A stretch of 64,000 nt of DNA from Beta vulgaris subsp. vulgaris (GCF_026745355.1 NC_079209.1:9907555-9971554), one strand, 5' to 3'; shown: positions 10,770-21,816, numbered from the stretch's first letter. Numbers and translations: made by a program. Notes: generated by a model not told the origin, from the sequence alone.

Positions 10770-11400
10770 GCCTCCTTATCTGGAACACATGTTCTACCCT
10801 GAAATCTCAACATGCCATCATCTTGGATCACAAACCCCGGTGATTTTCCCTTCTTCACATCACTCTTTATCTTTTGCAACTCCAAGTCTCCATCTTGCGC
10901 CTCTTTTATTTCTTCCAACAAAGTCGGCCTCAACTCCAATGCGTACAACTGTGCTTCTATTTTCGGTTGCATGATCTCCACTTTCATCTTCATCAAATCA
11001 TCATTGATTTCTTTCGGCAAGGTTAAGGTTGTGTTTAGGTAGGATTTGCGGCTTAGAGCATCAGCTACGACATTAGCTTTGCCTGGGTGATATAGGATCT
11101 CGACATCATAATCCTTTAGGAGTTCAAGCCATCTACGCTGCCTCAAGTTCAATTCCTTTTGGGTAAAAATGTATTTAAGGCTTTTGTGGTCGGTGAAGAT
11201 CTTACACGGAACACCATAGAGATAGTGTCTCCATATTTTGAGAGCAAACACAACTGCGGCTAGTTCAAGGTCATGGGTTGGGTAGTTTTGTTCATGAGGC
11301 TTGAGTTGACGGGAAGCATATGCTATCATTTTGCATCAACACACACCCTAATCCATGCTTAGAGGCATCGCTATACACAACAAATCCATCAGTTCCAGAA
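10770..11400 (-). pseudogene. RNase H and pol linker of the gypsy element
   Basis: Opens with the RNase H block [15 protein letters not shown] and continues, after a small frameshift near 11292-11335, with [41 protein letters not shown] and VVADALSRK. All are standard for Ty3/gypsy RNase H. A linker to [12 protein letters not shown] follows, after which intact elements enter the integrase zinc finger. Here the sequence jumps to the integrase C-terminus. RNase H would degrade the RNA of RNA-DNA hybrids during reverse transcription. The frameshift breaks it. Confidence 0.9.
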
Positions 11401-12325
11401 GGGAGAGTAAGAACAGGAGCAGTGGTGAGACGCTTCTTCAACTCTTGAAAAGCTGCTTCACATTCATCACTCCATACAAACTTAACCGTCTTCTTTACCA
11501 ATCGAGTTATAGGCATGGCTATCTTGGAGAAATCTTGGACAAATCTTCTATAATATCCAGCTAAACCCATAAAACTCCGAACTTCAGGAACATTAGTGGG
11601 TCTAGGCCATTCCATGATAGCTCTTATCTTTTGTGGATCAACCGAGACTCCAGTATCTGAAATGATGTGCCCTAGAAAGGCAACTTCTTTCAACCAGAAC
11701 TCACATTTCTTCAACTTTGCATACAACTTCCTTTCTCTCAACACTTCTAACACCTTCCTCAAATGTTCTTCATGCTCGATAACGTTTCTTGAAAACACCA
11801 AGATATCATCGATGAATACAACCACAAACTTATCGAGGTATGATTTAAATACTCGGTTCATCAGATCCATGAAGACAGCAGGGGCATTGGTTAACCCAAA
11901 TGGCATTACTGTGAATTCATAATGACCATATCGGGTCCTGAAAGCAGTTTTTGAAATATCTTCTGGCTTTATGCGGAGTTGATGATATCCGGATCTTAAA
12001 TCAATCTTGGAGAAGATAGTTGCACCTCGAAGTTGGTCAAAAAGATCATCAATACGAGGCAATGGATATTTATTCTTGATGGTGATCTTGTTCAACTCTC
12101 GATAATCAATGCAAACCTCATGCTTCCATCTTTCTTCTTGACAAATAGAACTGGTGCACCCCATGGCGACACACTAGGTCGAATATACCCCTTCTCGAGT
12201 AATTCATCTAGTTGCTTTTTCAGTTCTTGTAACTCAGCAGGTGCCATTCGATAAGGTGCCTTGGAGATAGGAGCAGATCCAGGAACGAGGTCAATGCTGA
12301 AATCTATTTCTCTTTCTGGTGGCAT
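11400..12325 (-). pseudogene. Reverse transcriptase of the gypsy element
   Basis: Motifs run in order: [75 protein letters not shown], the catalytic [11 protein letters not shown] (the YxDD-equivalent of this family), and [15 protein letters not shown] with [12 protein letters not shown]. The essential Asp residues are present. A frameshift near 12092-12164, just upstream of CIDYREL, separates the N-terminal fingers from the palm. A translated protein would therefore be broken. Confidence 0.95.
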
Positions 12326-12461
12326 GCCAGGTATCTCTTCCGGAAATACATCAGGGTACTCACAAACTATGGAATATCGGATAACGAGGGTTCAGGTTTG
12401 GTTAGGTCTACCACACTACATAGGTATCCGTAATGACCCTTTGAAAGTAACTTGAAGGCTT

Positions 12462-12890
12462 TCAAGGATGAGATGATTTCAGGTTTGGTTGGACTTTTCT
12501 TCTTCGATAAGAAACCTTACACCCATCTGGCTTCCTGAGGGTTATTTCATGGTTAAGGCAATTTATGTCCGCTTTGTACTTCGACAACCAATTCATTCCC
12601 AATATCACATCAAAGTCGGTTAATTCAAATTGAATGAGGTCTACTTGAAATTCACATCCTCCTATAAGAATAGGACAATTTCTATACATGACATCACATA
12701 AGATGGATTCACCATTAGGGATGGTGACAGACATGGCAGAGAATTCAGAGCATGGTTTTGCATTCAAGCTTCTAGAAAATGCAGTAGATATAAACGAATG
12801 GGAAGCTCCAGAATCGAAAAGGACATAAGCAGGTACAGAGTTGACAGGAAAAGTACCAGTAATGACAGTATCATCTGCCTCGCTTCTCAC
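12462..12890 (-). pseudogene. Aspartic protease of the gypsy element
   Basis: Retroviral-type aspartic protease. The active-site motif VLFDSGASHSFIS is about 27 residues in, and the conserved DFDVILGMNWL lies near residue 95, as in the gypsy RVP_2 family. It would process the Gag-Pol polyprotein. The frame ends near SYRRRKVQPN, and the junction to RT at about 12330-12460 is disrupted. The Asp-Ser-Gly triad is intact. Confidence 0.92.
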
Positions 12891-13040
12891 GCTGCATCAT
12901 AAAGACTCTTCCAGCCTGCGTGGGTCCACGTGGAGGGTTCTTATTTGCGTTACCTGCATTTCCACCATAGCCAGAGTTTTGGCCGTTTCTTTGACCACGA
13001 TTAAGAACATTTCCACTTCGCCAATCTGGAATTGGACTTT

Positions 13041-13991
13041 TTAATCATGACCTGGTTTACCACATCGATAACACTGATCACTTCCCCTACGACATTCATT
13101 CGTCATGTGGCCTTGTCTTCCGCATTTGTTGCATCGAGGAATTTGCTTCTGATCGTTTCCCGAATATCCCGTGTTCGGCTTTTTGTTGAAGTTGTTGTTG
13201 GAGTGGCTATCATGAGATTTAGCTTTTCTTTTTCCACCCTCATACACTTCCTTCCGCAGCTTCATTTTCCTTTCAACATTGATACCCGGTCATATAGCTC
13301 TTGATAAGACTTACTCATATTTGCAGCAAGCCTTTCTTGAAGATCCAGGTTCAAACCTCCTTCAAATCGATTCATCCTTTGACGATCCGTAGACACCAGA
13401 TCAGGAGCAAATCGAGCTAACTCATTGAACTTCACAGCATATTCCAGAACTGACATACCCCTTTGCCTCAGATGGATAAACTCATATTCCATCTGGAGTT
13501 GCAGAGACTGAGGGTAAAACTGGTTTCTCATAGCCTCCTTTAAACCTTCCCATCCAAATCCAGGTTGATTCTGCATCTCTCTAGCAGTCTTCCACCACAG
13601 ATCAGCTTGCCCTTTTAAGTAGAATACAGCAAAGTTAACTTTCCACTTGTCTGGACACTGGGTGGCATCAAAGAGTTTCTCCATGCCATTCAACCATTCC
13701 TCAACTCGGTGGGGTCAGGTTTTCCATCATAAGTAGGCGGCTTGTGAGAGAAAACCTTTTGAACATATTGGAGCATTCTTCCTCTCCGTCTTGGCCCTTG
13801 GTCGGTTTCCTTGCAAGAATTCCATCATCAGCTTCATTATATCCACCTGATTTCCGTTAGCATTTTCAGTCGTTTCTTCGAAAACAGGGTCACTTCGCAA
13901 GGTATCTAGCCTTTGCCTCATTTCTTCAAGTGTGACTTCAGGCCCATGGTTCCACTTCCTCCATTAGTAGGTCCACTTCACTTGTTGCCAT
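13041..13991 (-). pseudogene. Gag of the gypsy element (capsid plus two zinc knuckles)
   Basis: A start ATGGCAACAAG at 13991 is followed within 18 codons by a stop caused by a frameshift. Reading resumes as TLEEMRQRLDTL. The capsid (retrotrans_gag) domain is clear: AVFYLKGQADLWWKTAR, FYPQSLQLQMEYEF, LARFAPDLVSTDRQRMNRF. Further on, a basic stretch precedes CCHC knuckles CNKCGRQGHMTNEC and CYRCGKPGHD, used to bind the genomic RNA. At least three frame breaks (near 13930, 13700 and 13265) make it non-functional. Confidence 0.92.
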
Positions 13992-14217
13992 GTTCTAAAA
14001 CATTACATATCCCATGTACATAACATGTTAAACGAGGCATAGACGTCATCGTAAAAATAATATAAAAACATTCCCTTCCTCGATCCTAACACTCACACTC
14101 ATTTTCATTTGTAAACCCTATACTTATGGTGATGACTCCCCTTTTACTAGATTACTTTACCATTTATTCACTAATTTAAGTAAAATCTTGAGATTTTACT
14201 TGAGGCATCGAGAACCG

Positions 14218-14231
14218 TTGCTCTGATACCA
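14218..14231 (-). other. Primer binding site (initiator tRNA-Met)
   Basis: On the minus strand TGGTATCAGAGCAA begins three bases inside the right LTR. It is complementary to the 3' end of plant initiator Met-tRNA, the usual minus-strand DNA primer. It fixes this LTR as the 5' LTR. Confidence 0.95.
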
Positions 14232-14234
14232 ACC

Positions 14235-17200
14235 TGTAACGCCCCGACCTCTAATCCTCGTTGTTAAGTTAATCAATCGATTATTAGCAGCGGAACCTAG
14301 ATAGTCGGCGCGTTACCGCCGTACTTTCATAAGGAAAATACAAGGCAACATAAAATCATAAACTTAAACATTTTATAACATAAAGCATAATATAGATCCA
14401 ACATTAGTCTTGATTACTAGAAACTTAGTTACTAATCAGAGTTTTGACATAAACTTAAATTAAAACCATGAGAGTCTAGATAATCTAGATATTATTTAAA
14501 TCCTCACTGCTACACCATCCCGTTATCACCATCGGTATCTAAAACATAAAACAAAACGTCGTGAGCCGAGGCTCAGTAACATACTAGCTACTCTAACATC
14601 GTAAATTCATTTCACATCATTTTAGTTAAAAGCAGGGAGAATAGAATAAGTAAAACATTTCACAAACATATCATATCATGTTACATTATCTTCTTTATCA
14701 TGTTCATCATCATATATATTTTACTTTGGTAACTTGGCTAGTACAACGGAAGGGACGTCTCCCCAGAACATAACATCATAAACGGAAGGCAACCACCCGA
14801 GGACAAAAGACCTCACTAAACGGAAGGTGGCGTTATTTGCCCAGAATGCGCGGTGCCACCCAAGGACAATAGCCCTCACTAAACGGAAGGTGGTTAACCG
14901 GCCGGAAGGTACGTGTACGACCCGGGATAACAGAATACTTTCCAAGAACCATCTTTCACTTGAATTTATCATGTTTCATTTCTTTTAAGCATATCATCAT
15001 CGTGAATAATTATATTCTTTCATTTCATATCATAACATCATCATCATCATTTCATAGCATCATATCATCATAACCATCATAAAACATTCCATTTCGATCC
15101 CGCAATCCATACATAAAACATAATATTAATCATGATCATAAAACATACTTTGAAGGGGAATGCGGGTGTTAGCAGTAGACGTTGCCTGAATTCCTGCTTA
15201 ATAACATTGATAGCCGGGGGAGACTTGTAATATCCTTTATCTCCTTTAATCTAATCAAGAATAGTTTTATTAATGAATGTTTCGTTATTTAGATTTTAAG
15301 TGTAAATATTAGTTTAGCGTTTATTAAGGTCATAGCGGTTATTATAACGTCGTAAAGGTTTCTTTAAAGGTCATTATTTCTTAATCGTTAATAACGTTTT
15401 AATTAAGACGACTCTTTAACAACTAATTGATGAAATAACTCATTTGGCTATATTTTTAGAAATTATCGAAACATTAAAGTTATATTACTACATATTATAT
15501 AACCTTTCAAAAACATTTCATTATTCTAGTTCATAGTTAATAACAAATTAGTCGTCCATTAATAAATTAATTAAGTTTAAAGTTATAATAGATCCATTAA
15601 CATTATTTTAATATTATTTAGTCATTTAAAACTAACAAGTCAAGTAACTAATTATTATAAGTGAACTTAAGGATTAGTGAAGCACTCATAACTTAAACTC
15701 AATTATAACAACAAGCTTAATGAATTATTTTTAATTAGTTTTAAACAACTCAACTAGTTTAGAAATCATGAATGAGTTTGTTTTGTAAAAGTCCGCCTAC
15801 TTTTAAATTAAGATTAGGCAATGATAAGCCCAATATTAAAAAGATAATTAGCCCAATAATGACTAGGTTAATTTCTTTTGATGACTAGTTTAATTCATTT
15901 AGTGACTAGGTTTACTTTTATATTAAAATTAGACCGTCTTTTTTAATAATTTTTGATCATGAATTATAACCCAATAATAGATTTTAGTAAATAAGTTAGG
16001 TGGTTTAGTAAAACTAACTAAATCAGTCCACTAAAGCTCAATATACTAAAGTAATAACAAGATTAACTTAAATGATTTAACTAAGTAAATTCAGATTATA
16101 AGCCCAACATTATACTTAACTTAATAATTAAACTAACATAACTTAATAAAATACTAAGTCAGCTTTAGTTTAACTCAATTAGCCCATTTAATACTAAGTA
16201 GCTTAGCTAATACTATAACAAGTCAGATTTGAGCCCAATTTATGTACATACAACACTTGAATTGAGTTGGTTTAACTAATATAAATCAGTCCATAAATAT
16301 AACTTAGTAAGTCCATGAACAAGTTCAAACTACATCTAATCCCAACAACAAGGATTCAGTTTTAAGTTACTTAGTTTAGGTTCTAATTGAACTATTCTTG
16401 GCCCAAAACTAATATAACTAACAAAAGGAATTTAGAGCTGGGCTTGGTTTAAGAAATCAGAAATTAAAAGGAGAGGAGCATCACCTCTGCTACTAGGAGC
16501 AGGGAGACCACGAGTGGGGCGAGGGAGTTGCGAGCTCCGGCGTGCAGCGTCTCCGGCAAACGGCGGCAGTGCGACGACGAGGCGGTGGCGCTGTGCGCGT
16601 GCTGCTGGCGCGACGAAGGAGAGCGACCAGAGAGAACGCGAGGAGGAGAGAGAGTGCGCGAGGAGGAGAGAGAGCGAACGTGAGGGTGCTGGCGCGGATC
16701 TCCGGCGGCAGGCTGATGACCGGCGAGTGACGAGGTGGGGGCGGGACTGTGCGCGGCGCAGGTGGCGCGCGCGGTGGCCGACGGTGGTCGGTTGTGGGGG
16801 CGAAACAGACGAGAGAGAGAAGAAATTTGGGGGTTTTTTTATTGGGTTTCTTTTAGTTACAATTTTTCCGGCGATTATTGACTGAATTTCTAATTAGAGG
16901 GAGAAGAGATGATGAAGGTTGTTGTTGGTGTGTTCTTGGTATTGAATCCATGACTATTTATAGGGAAATTTGGAGTTAAAATCAGTGGTTGGGAGGAAGA
17001 TGGTAGAGTAAATAATCTGATTTTGTTAACTTGAAGAAGCAATGGTGATGGGTTGGTGATAGATCTTGACTGAGGAAGAAGAAGAGAGTTGTGATTGCAT
17101 GAGTGCCAAATGGCCATGAAAGGGTGAGGAAGAAGGCAAATTAATGGGGGAATTGACCATGGCTTCCTCTTTTTCTTTTTCCCTTTTTGTTTGCCAACCA

Positions 17201-17501
17201 AAAATCAGAAAATTCTCCATACTAACACTCTTAAACGTGACTTAATGAAATCTTGGGTGAAATGTTGACATTTTGTACTTTAAGTGAATTATCCACTATA
17301 TTAGCCTTCTTGTTTAACTCATGAAATCGTCTATTATAAATTATCGTCATAATTTAAGTTGGTAAATTTTTATGTTAAAATTCTATAATCATTTTATTAT
17401 ACGTTGCTTAATTAGTGGAACGAATAAAATAAAATATATTCTAACTACATTATTATGTTAATTATTCACTTAAATATGTTTAAAAATTTTAGGATATTAC
17501 A
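14235..17501 (-). repeat. 5' LTR of the gypsy element (3267 bp)
   Basis: TGTAACGCCCCGACC to AGGATATTACA on the plus strand, adjacent to the primer site. The order (minus strand) is U3 of about 0.55 kb, a TATA box, then a GC-rich leader (16480-16870) with GAGAGAG tracts, followed by about 2 kb of AT-rich U5. The long R-U5 is unusual. Open frames in the GC-rich part on both strands are taken as compositional by-products. Confidence 0.95.
16955..16962 (-). promoter_or_regulatory. LTR TATA box (5' LTR, element promoter)
   Basis: TATAAATA on the minus strand, identical in the other LTR. Transcription would be expected to begin about 30 bp downstream, near 16925, giving an R-U5 leader of about 2.7 kb before the primer site. 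Confidence 0.65.
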
Positions 17502-17648
17502 CTTTTTTCATTTATTTTTCTCCTCCTCTTGAAAGGAAGATCAGTTTTTTCTTAATTTTGAGTTTTGTGTCAAAATTTGTTGATGAAATCTCCTTTATGC
17601 ATGTAAATGCTCTCCAACTTTGTCACATTTGTCCTGGTATTTTACATA

Positions 17649-18855
17649 CACTAGTGGAAAAATGAAGAAGGGCTGCGCTGAAAAAGGCCTGTAGGGCTGC
17701 GTTTTTTGACAGCAGCCCTTTTCAATAGCAGCCCTTCACTTTTTAAGTAGGGCTGCGCTACACAAGCGCAACCCTTCACAAGGAAGGGCTGCACTTTTTA
17801 GGTAAAAGCGCAGCCCTTCCTACCAAAAAAAATAAATTTTTTTTGACATTTTTTTTTACTCATATATGAATCTCACATTTTATGAATTTTAACATTTGCA
17901 TTAAACTTTAAATTAAACCATCCAAATTCAGAAGAGAAGAAATTACAGAAAAGAAGAAATTATAGATCTACAATGCAACTAAACCCAAATATACAGAAGA
18001 GAAGAAATTATAGATCTACAATGCAACTAAACCCCAAAAAAAAAAAAAAGAACGAAACGAAAATGAAAAAAAAGGAACAAAAACTGATATACAGAAGAGA
18101 AGAAATTATAGATCTGAAAATACAAGAACATTAATCAAAACAAAGATTTAGAAATTATAGATCTGAAAAGTCAAAAACTGCCTCCAAACATTGACCTAAT
18201 AATGTTTAAATACATAAAACAAAACCCTAATACATAATTAAGGAAATAATGAAATTCGAAAATACTTAAAATGCCTATTTGGAGCCTTAAACGAACTCGG
18301 ATGGCTTAAAAAGCCTATACATCATAGCATAGCGGTGAGTTTGACTCGTTGGCCCGTTCCGCTTCCGAAAAGGTATCACAATAGGCAATCGAACTCCGTC
18401 GGCATGATTAGTGCAAATCATTTCAGGCTTTTTGTCTCATTTTTGGGAGTTTTTGAGAGAGAAGAGAGGATGAGAGAGAAGGAGGAAAGGGAGGAGGGAC
18501 AGGAGAAAGAAGGAGGAAAAGGGAGGAGGGACAGGAGAGAGAAGGAGGAAAGGGAGGAGGGACGGGAGAGAGGAGAGAGGAGAGAGAGGGTTAATATATT
18601 TGAAGCCCGCGAATTTATTATTTCAATTTTTTTTAAGAAGGGCTGCGCTTTTAGAAAAAGTGCAGCCGTTCTGAATGTAAGAAGGGTTGCGCTTTTTCCA
18701 AAAGCGCAACCATACTAAGTGAAGGGCTGTGCTTTTCTTCAAAAGCGCACCCCTTCTGTTATGTAGGGCTGCGCTTTTGGAAAAAAGCGCAACCCTTCAC
18801 TAGTAGGGTTGCGCTTATAGAAAAAGCGCAGCCCTTCCTTTTTTTTCCCCTAGTG
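17649..18855. mobile_element. Non-autonomous CACTA (En/Spm) transposon (1207 bp)
   Basis: Ends CACTAGTGGAAAAATG and, inverted, CACTAGGGGAAAAAA. Both arms carry many copies of a GGGCTGCGCTTTT/AAAAGCGCAGCCC subterminal repeat in both orientations, the usual CACTA transposase-binding layout. The 3-bp flanks are ATA and TTA, so the TSD is imperfect. The interior has a GA-rich tract (18450-18590) and no transposase. The 18335-18718 frame through it is not considered a gene. Confidence 0.9.
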
Positions 18856-18964
18856 TTAGTTCATGTTGAATTATTTTTAGGGTAAATATTTTAATCCCAA
18901 TTTTAATTAATTGAGTTTGTGATTTTTTATATATGTATTTCTAATTTCTAGTGGTCTAAAGGAA

Positions 18965-20000
18965 TGGAGTCACAAAAGGTGTGGAGAGTTTGCCAAAGAG
19001 ATACGTGCTTGCAAGATTCAAATGGGGAAATTAATGGAGGAAGAGCAAACAAAGGAGACCATTGATAGAATGCGTGCAATAGATGTGCAGATGGATGAGT
19101 TGGAGAAAAGAGAAGAGATTTACTGGAAACGAAGAAGTAGACAAGAGTGGTTGAAGCACGGTGACCAAAACACGAAGTTTTTTCATGCAAAAGCAAAACA
19201 TCGGGTTGCTAGGAACCACATCAAAAGCCTGAAGAATGAAACTGGTGATGTGTTCGAAGATGAAGAGGAACCACATCAAAAGCCTGAAGAATGCTTTCAT
19301 TTCCTAAGAAAGAAGAAGAAGGGAAAGGACGGGTATCTGGGTCTCAAGCTGGATATGAGTAAGGCCTATGATAGAGTTGAGTGGCAGTTTCTGGAGCAGA
19401 TGATGTTAAAGACAGGTTTCCCGACGAGATATGTGAGTCTTATTATGGGGTGTGTGTCTACCACGTCTTTCTCAATACTAGTGAATGGTCAGCCTTCGCA
19501 GAATTTCATTCCATCAAGGGGACTTCGCCAGGGAGACCCCCTCTCCCATATTTTGTTTATAATTTATGCGGAAGGTTTGCCATCTCTATTAAGAGATGCA
19601 GAGGCGAAAAAGGAGATTCATGGTCTAAAAATTGGCAAAAAAGTGGATGCTATCTTTCACTTGTTTTTTTTGCTGATGATAGCCTGCTGTTCACCAGAGC
19701 CAATGATGGGGAAGTTGAAAGAGTGATGGAAATCCCATCAACCTATGAAGCTGCTTTAGGACAAAAACTGAATTTAGAGAAATCAGAGGTACCTTTTAGC
19801 CAAAACTTTGATCAAGAAAAGAAACAGTTGCTTCGGATGAAGTTATCATTTAAGGCTGTAGAAAACCATGAGAATTATCTTGGACTACCTACTTTTGTTA
19901 GTGGTTCAAAAAAGAGAGTTTTCAAATATATTCAAGAACAAAGCCTGAAAAAAACAAAAGGGTGGAAAGAGGGGTTCCTTTTTCAAGCAGGCTATCATCA
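18965..20000 (+). pseudogene. LINE (L1-type) ORF2 fragment, internally deleted, inside the hAT element
   Basis: The upstream part encodes the linker between endonuclease and RT (WSHKRCGEFAKEIRACKIQM, SRQEWLKHGDQNTKFFHAKA). After a 28-bp direct duplication (19211-19238 and 19268-19295) it jumps to RT: ECFHFLRKKKKGKDGYL, LKLDMSKAYDRVEW, PSRGLRQGDPLS, then in another frame the catalytic FFADDSLLF and ENYLGLPTFV. About 250 residues of the RT N-terminal half are missing. There is no poly(A) or TSD of its own. The left edge follows a T-rich tract ending TTTCTAG and the right edge is abrupt after FLFQAG, so it looks like a captured piece rather than an independent insertion. Confidence 0.85.
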
Positions 20001-20380
20001 GCAAAAAAACAAGGCGAGTTTGTATGGCATCAAACTTGAGTAGTTGAGTTATTTTGAGTAGTTAGTCATTGCTTTGATCTTTGGTGTCTGCTCATCACAA
20101 ATTTTATTTGAAAAATTATCAAAACTTTGGAGTTTGGAATTTGTAATGCTTTGTTAGGATGTTGTGCACAATTAAGGGCTTAAGCCACCAGTCCTTCCTT
20201 AGAACTGACTTTGTTTAATTTTTGAATATATGTGTTAAGATCACCCTTGACCCTCCACTAAATCGTTGTCTAAATCCAAATAGAAGTTTATGGGTCGCAA
20301 ATTTTTTCCCATACTTTTTCGTCTGTTGTTGCACGTCCGTATCCCCAAACTGAAATTTCTGAGTCCGTCACTACCTTAGA

Positions 20381-20711
20381 GTAGGTGCCATATGGCATAA
20401 AGACTTTCATAAGAATTCCTTATGATATAATATATATTAGTATAAATATATAGATACGAGTATTCTAAAAAAAAAGATACGAGTAATTCTGATTATTATA
20501 AAAAAAAATATTCCACACAAATTTAACTATTGCAATGATCTCAAAACATGTCGTTGCCATCTCAAATGTCCCACAACTTATTTAGCTCATTTTCTTTGTT
20601 TTGCTTTTCAATTTTTCTATCTCGTGCTCTGTTATACATAGTGAAGAAACCTATTATTTGTTAGGTAATTAAACTATATAGATAAAATACAAGCAATGAA
20701 AAATCTAATCT
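20381..20711. other. AT-rich intergenic, unassigned
   Basis: No coding potential or terminal repeats seen. Confidence 0.4.
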
Positions 20712-20719
20712 AATCTGAA

Positions 20720-20987
20720 CAGGGCCATCTTGAAGATTTTGGGGCCCCGGTTCTAACATACAAATTGGGCCCCTGAATTTATAGATATAAAGATAGAAGA
20801 TTAGAGTTCTAAAGATGGAAAGTTGAAAATCTAAAGATAAATCATTGACAAATTTATTAAAGGTGGGAAACAAGGGTGATTTTTTCAAATATGAAGTATA
20901 GTTTTCAAAATAATATATTTTGGGGCCTTTATAATTTCGGGGGCCCTGTGCTGTTGGGCTCCTTGCACATCCTCATCTACCCCTCTA
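20720..20987. mobile_element. hAT-type MITE (268 bp)
   Basis: Perfect 8-bp duplication AATCTGAA (20712-20719, 20988-20995). It begins CAGGGCCATCTTGAAG and carries GGGGCCCCGG and GGGGGCCCTGTGC motifs shared with the elements at 25143 and 25615. The right end has drifted. Confidence 0.8.
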
Positions 20988-20995
20988 AATCTGAA

Positions 20996-21579
20996 TGTAT
21001 AGGTTCTCCTTACACTATGATAAGGGTTTAATATGATATGATTGTGGTTTTGCTCAAGAAAAATTATTGCCTACTGTGAGCTTAGTCTTGCTCTATGAAA
21101 AACCGTTATCGAGCCTAGTTTTTGTTATAGAAAAACCCTAAAAGTTTCCAAAGCCGACATCACTAGCTAGTTTGTGGATTGACTTCAATGAAGGCAAGTT
21201 CTAGTTCATCCGATTGATCTGCAACTAATAATATTGATACTAGATTTTTTTTTTTATCTCCAATCACAACGACGTATTACCGCTTTTACGATTGCAGAAG
21301 GGTGTTAAGGATCATATTTTTAGGAGTATTTTCTAATTCTATCTATCTAGAAGTGTTTATCTAGGTATATCTTAAGTGTTTATTTAGAGATAATATTTCC
21401 CGGTATATATTTAGTCTAGGACATGTTTTCCTAATTCTACCGAAGTTAGGTTTTATTTAGTCTGCAATATTATAATTTATATACCGTCAGAGAGTGCTCA
21501 AAATATGTTTCATAATAAGATCCATTACAATATAGTTTTACAACTTATGAAAAAATATATATTTAAATGAATAGTAACA
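20996..21579. other. Intergenic, unassigned
   Basis: AT-rich. No coding frame, RNA gene or repeat ends recognised. Confidence 0.4.
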
Positions 21580-21816
21580 TACTCCCTATGTCCCATAATA
21601 TAGTGCTTGTTTCTCTCTCTTGAGGTCAAACATTAAAATATTTGACCAACTATTCTCATTTCTATATACAAAAAAATATATATTCAATGTGTAGTTTCAA
21701 AATATCAACTTTTTAAATTTTTTATTAATATGGAATTGAAAATATCAAAGGCCAAATGTTTATCTTGGAGATCGCATAAAAAAGAAAGAAGCGCTATATT
21801 ATGCTAGGATTGAGTA
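21580..21816. mobile_element. Stowaway-type MITE
   Basis: TACTCCCTATGTCCCATAAT at the left is mirrored by GCATAATATAGCGC and TACTCAATCC at the right. Same subfamily as 31160, 32704 and 33686 (core ATAATATAGTGCTTGTTTC). Confidence 0.82.

Larger units (their letters stand above)
6331..17501 (-). mobile_element. Ty3/gypsy LTR retrotransposon, Tekay-type chromovirus, integrase core deleted
   Basis: Complete element of 11,171 bp with 5-bp TSD CTTTT (6326-6330 and 17502-17506). LTR ends are TGTAAC...GATATTACA. An initiator-Met tRNA primer site lies next to the right LTR and a purine tract next to the left, so it reads right to left. Order is gag, zinc knuckles, protease, RT, RNase H, then a chromodomain-like C-terminus. 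This order and the C-terminal tail fit Tekay/Del. The integrase zinc finger and catalytic core are missing, and several frames are broken. The two LTRs differ by only roughly 35-45 substitutions by eye (about 1.2%), so insertion was recent. Confidence 0.95.
6192..20372. mobile_element. hAT-type element carrying a LINE fragment, later invaded by gypsy and CACTA elements
   Basis: The perfect 8-bp duplication ACCTTAGA stands at 6184-6191 and 20373-20380. Immediately inside are inverted ends, ACAGTGGCGGAC and GTCCGTCACT (AGTGRCGGAC). CAGTGGCGGA-type ends and 8-bp TSDs are typical of plant hAT elements. After removing the gypsy element (6331-17501 plus one TSD copy) and the CACTA element (17649-18855), about 1.8 kb remains. 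It has no recognisable transposase, but it includes the reverse-transcriptase fragment at 18965-20000. Confidence 0.7.

Noticed and set aside
18335..18718. 127-aa Glu/Arg-rich protein
   Set aside because: Lies across the GA-rich core and subterminal repeats of the CACTA element. No domain and no promoter.
20223..20372. Separate element ending GTCCGTCACT
   Set aside because: The end pairs with ACAGTGGCGGAC at 6192 and both have the ACCTTAGA flank, so it is the right end of the large hAT, not a separate element.
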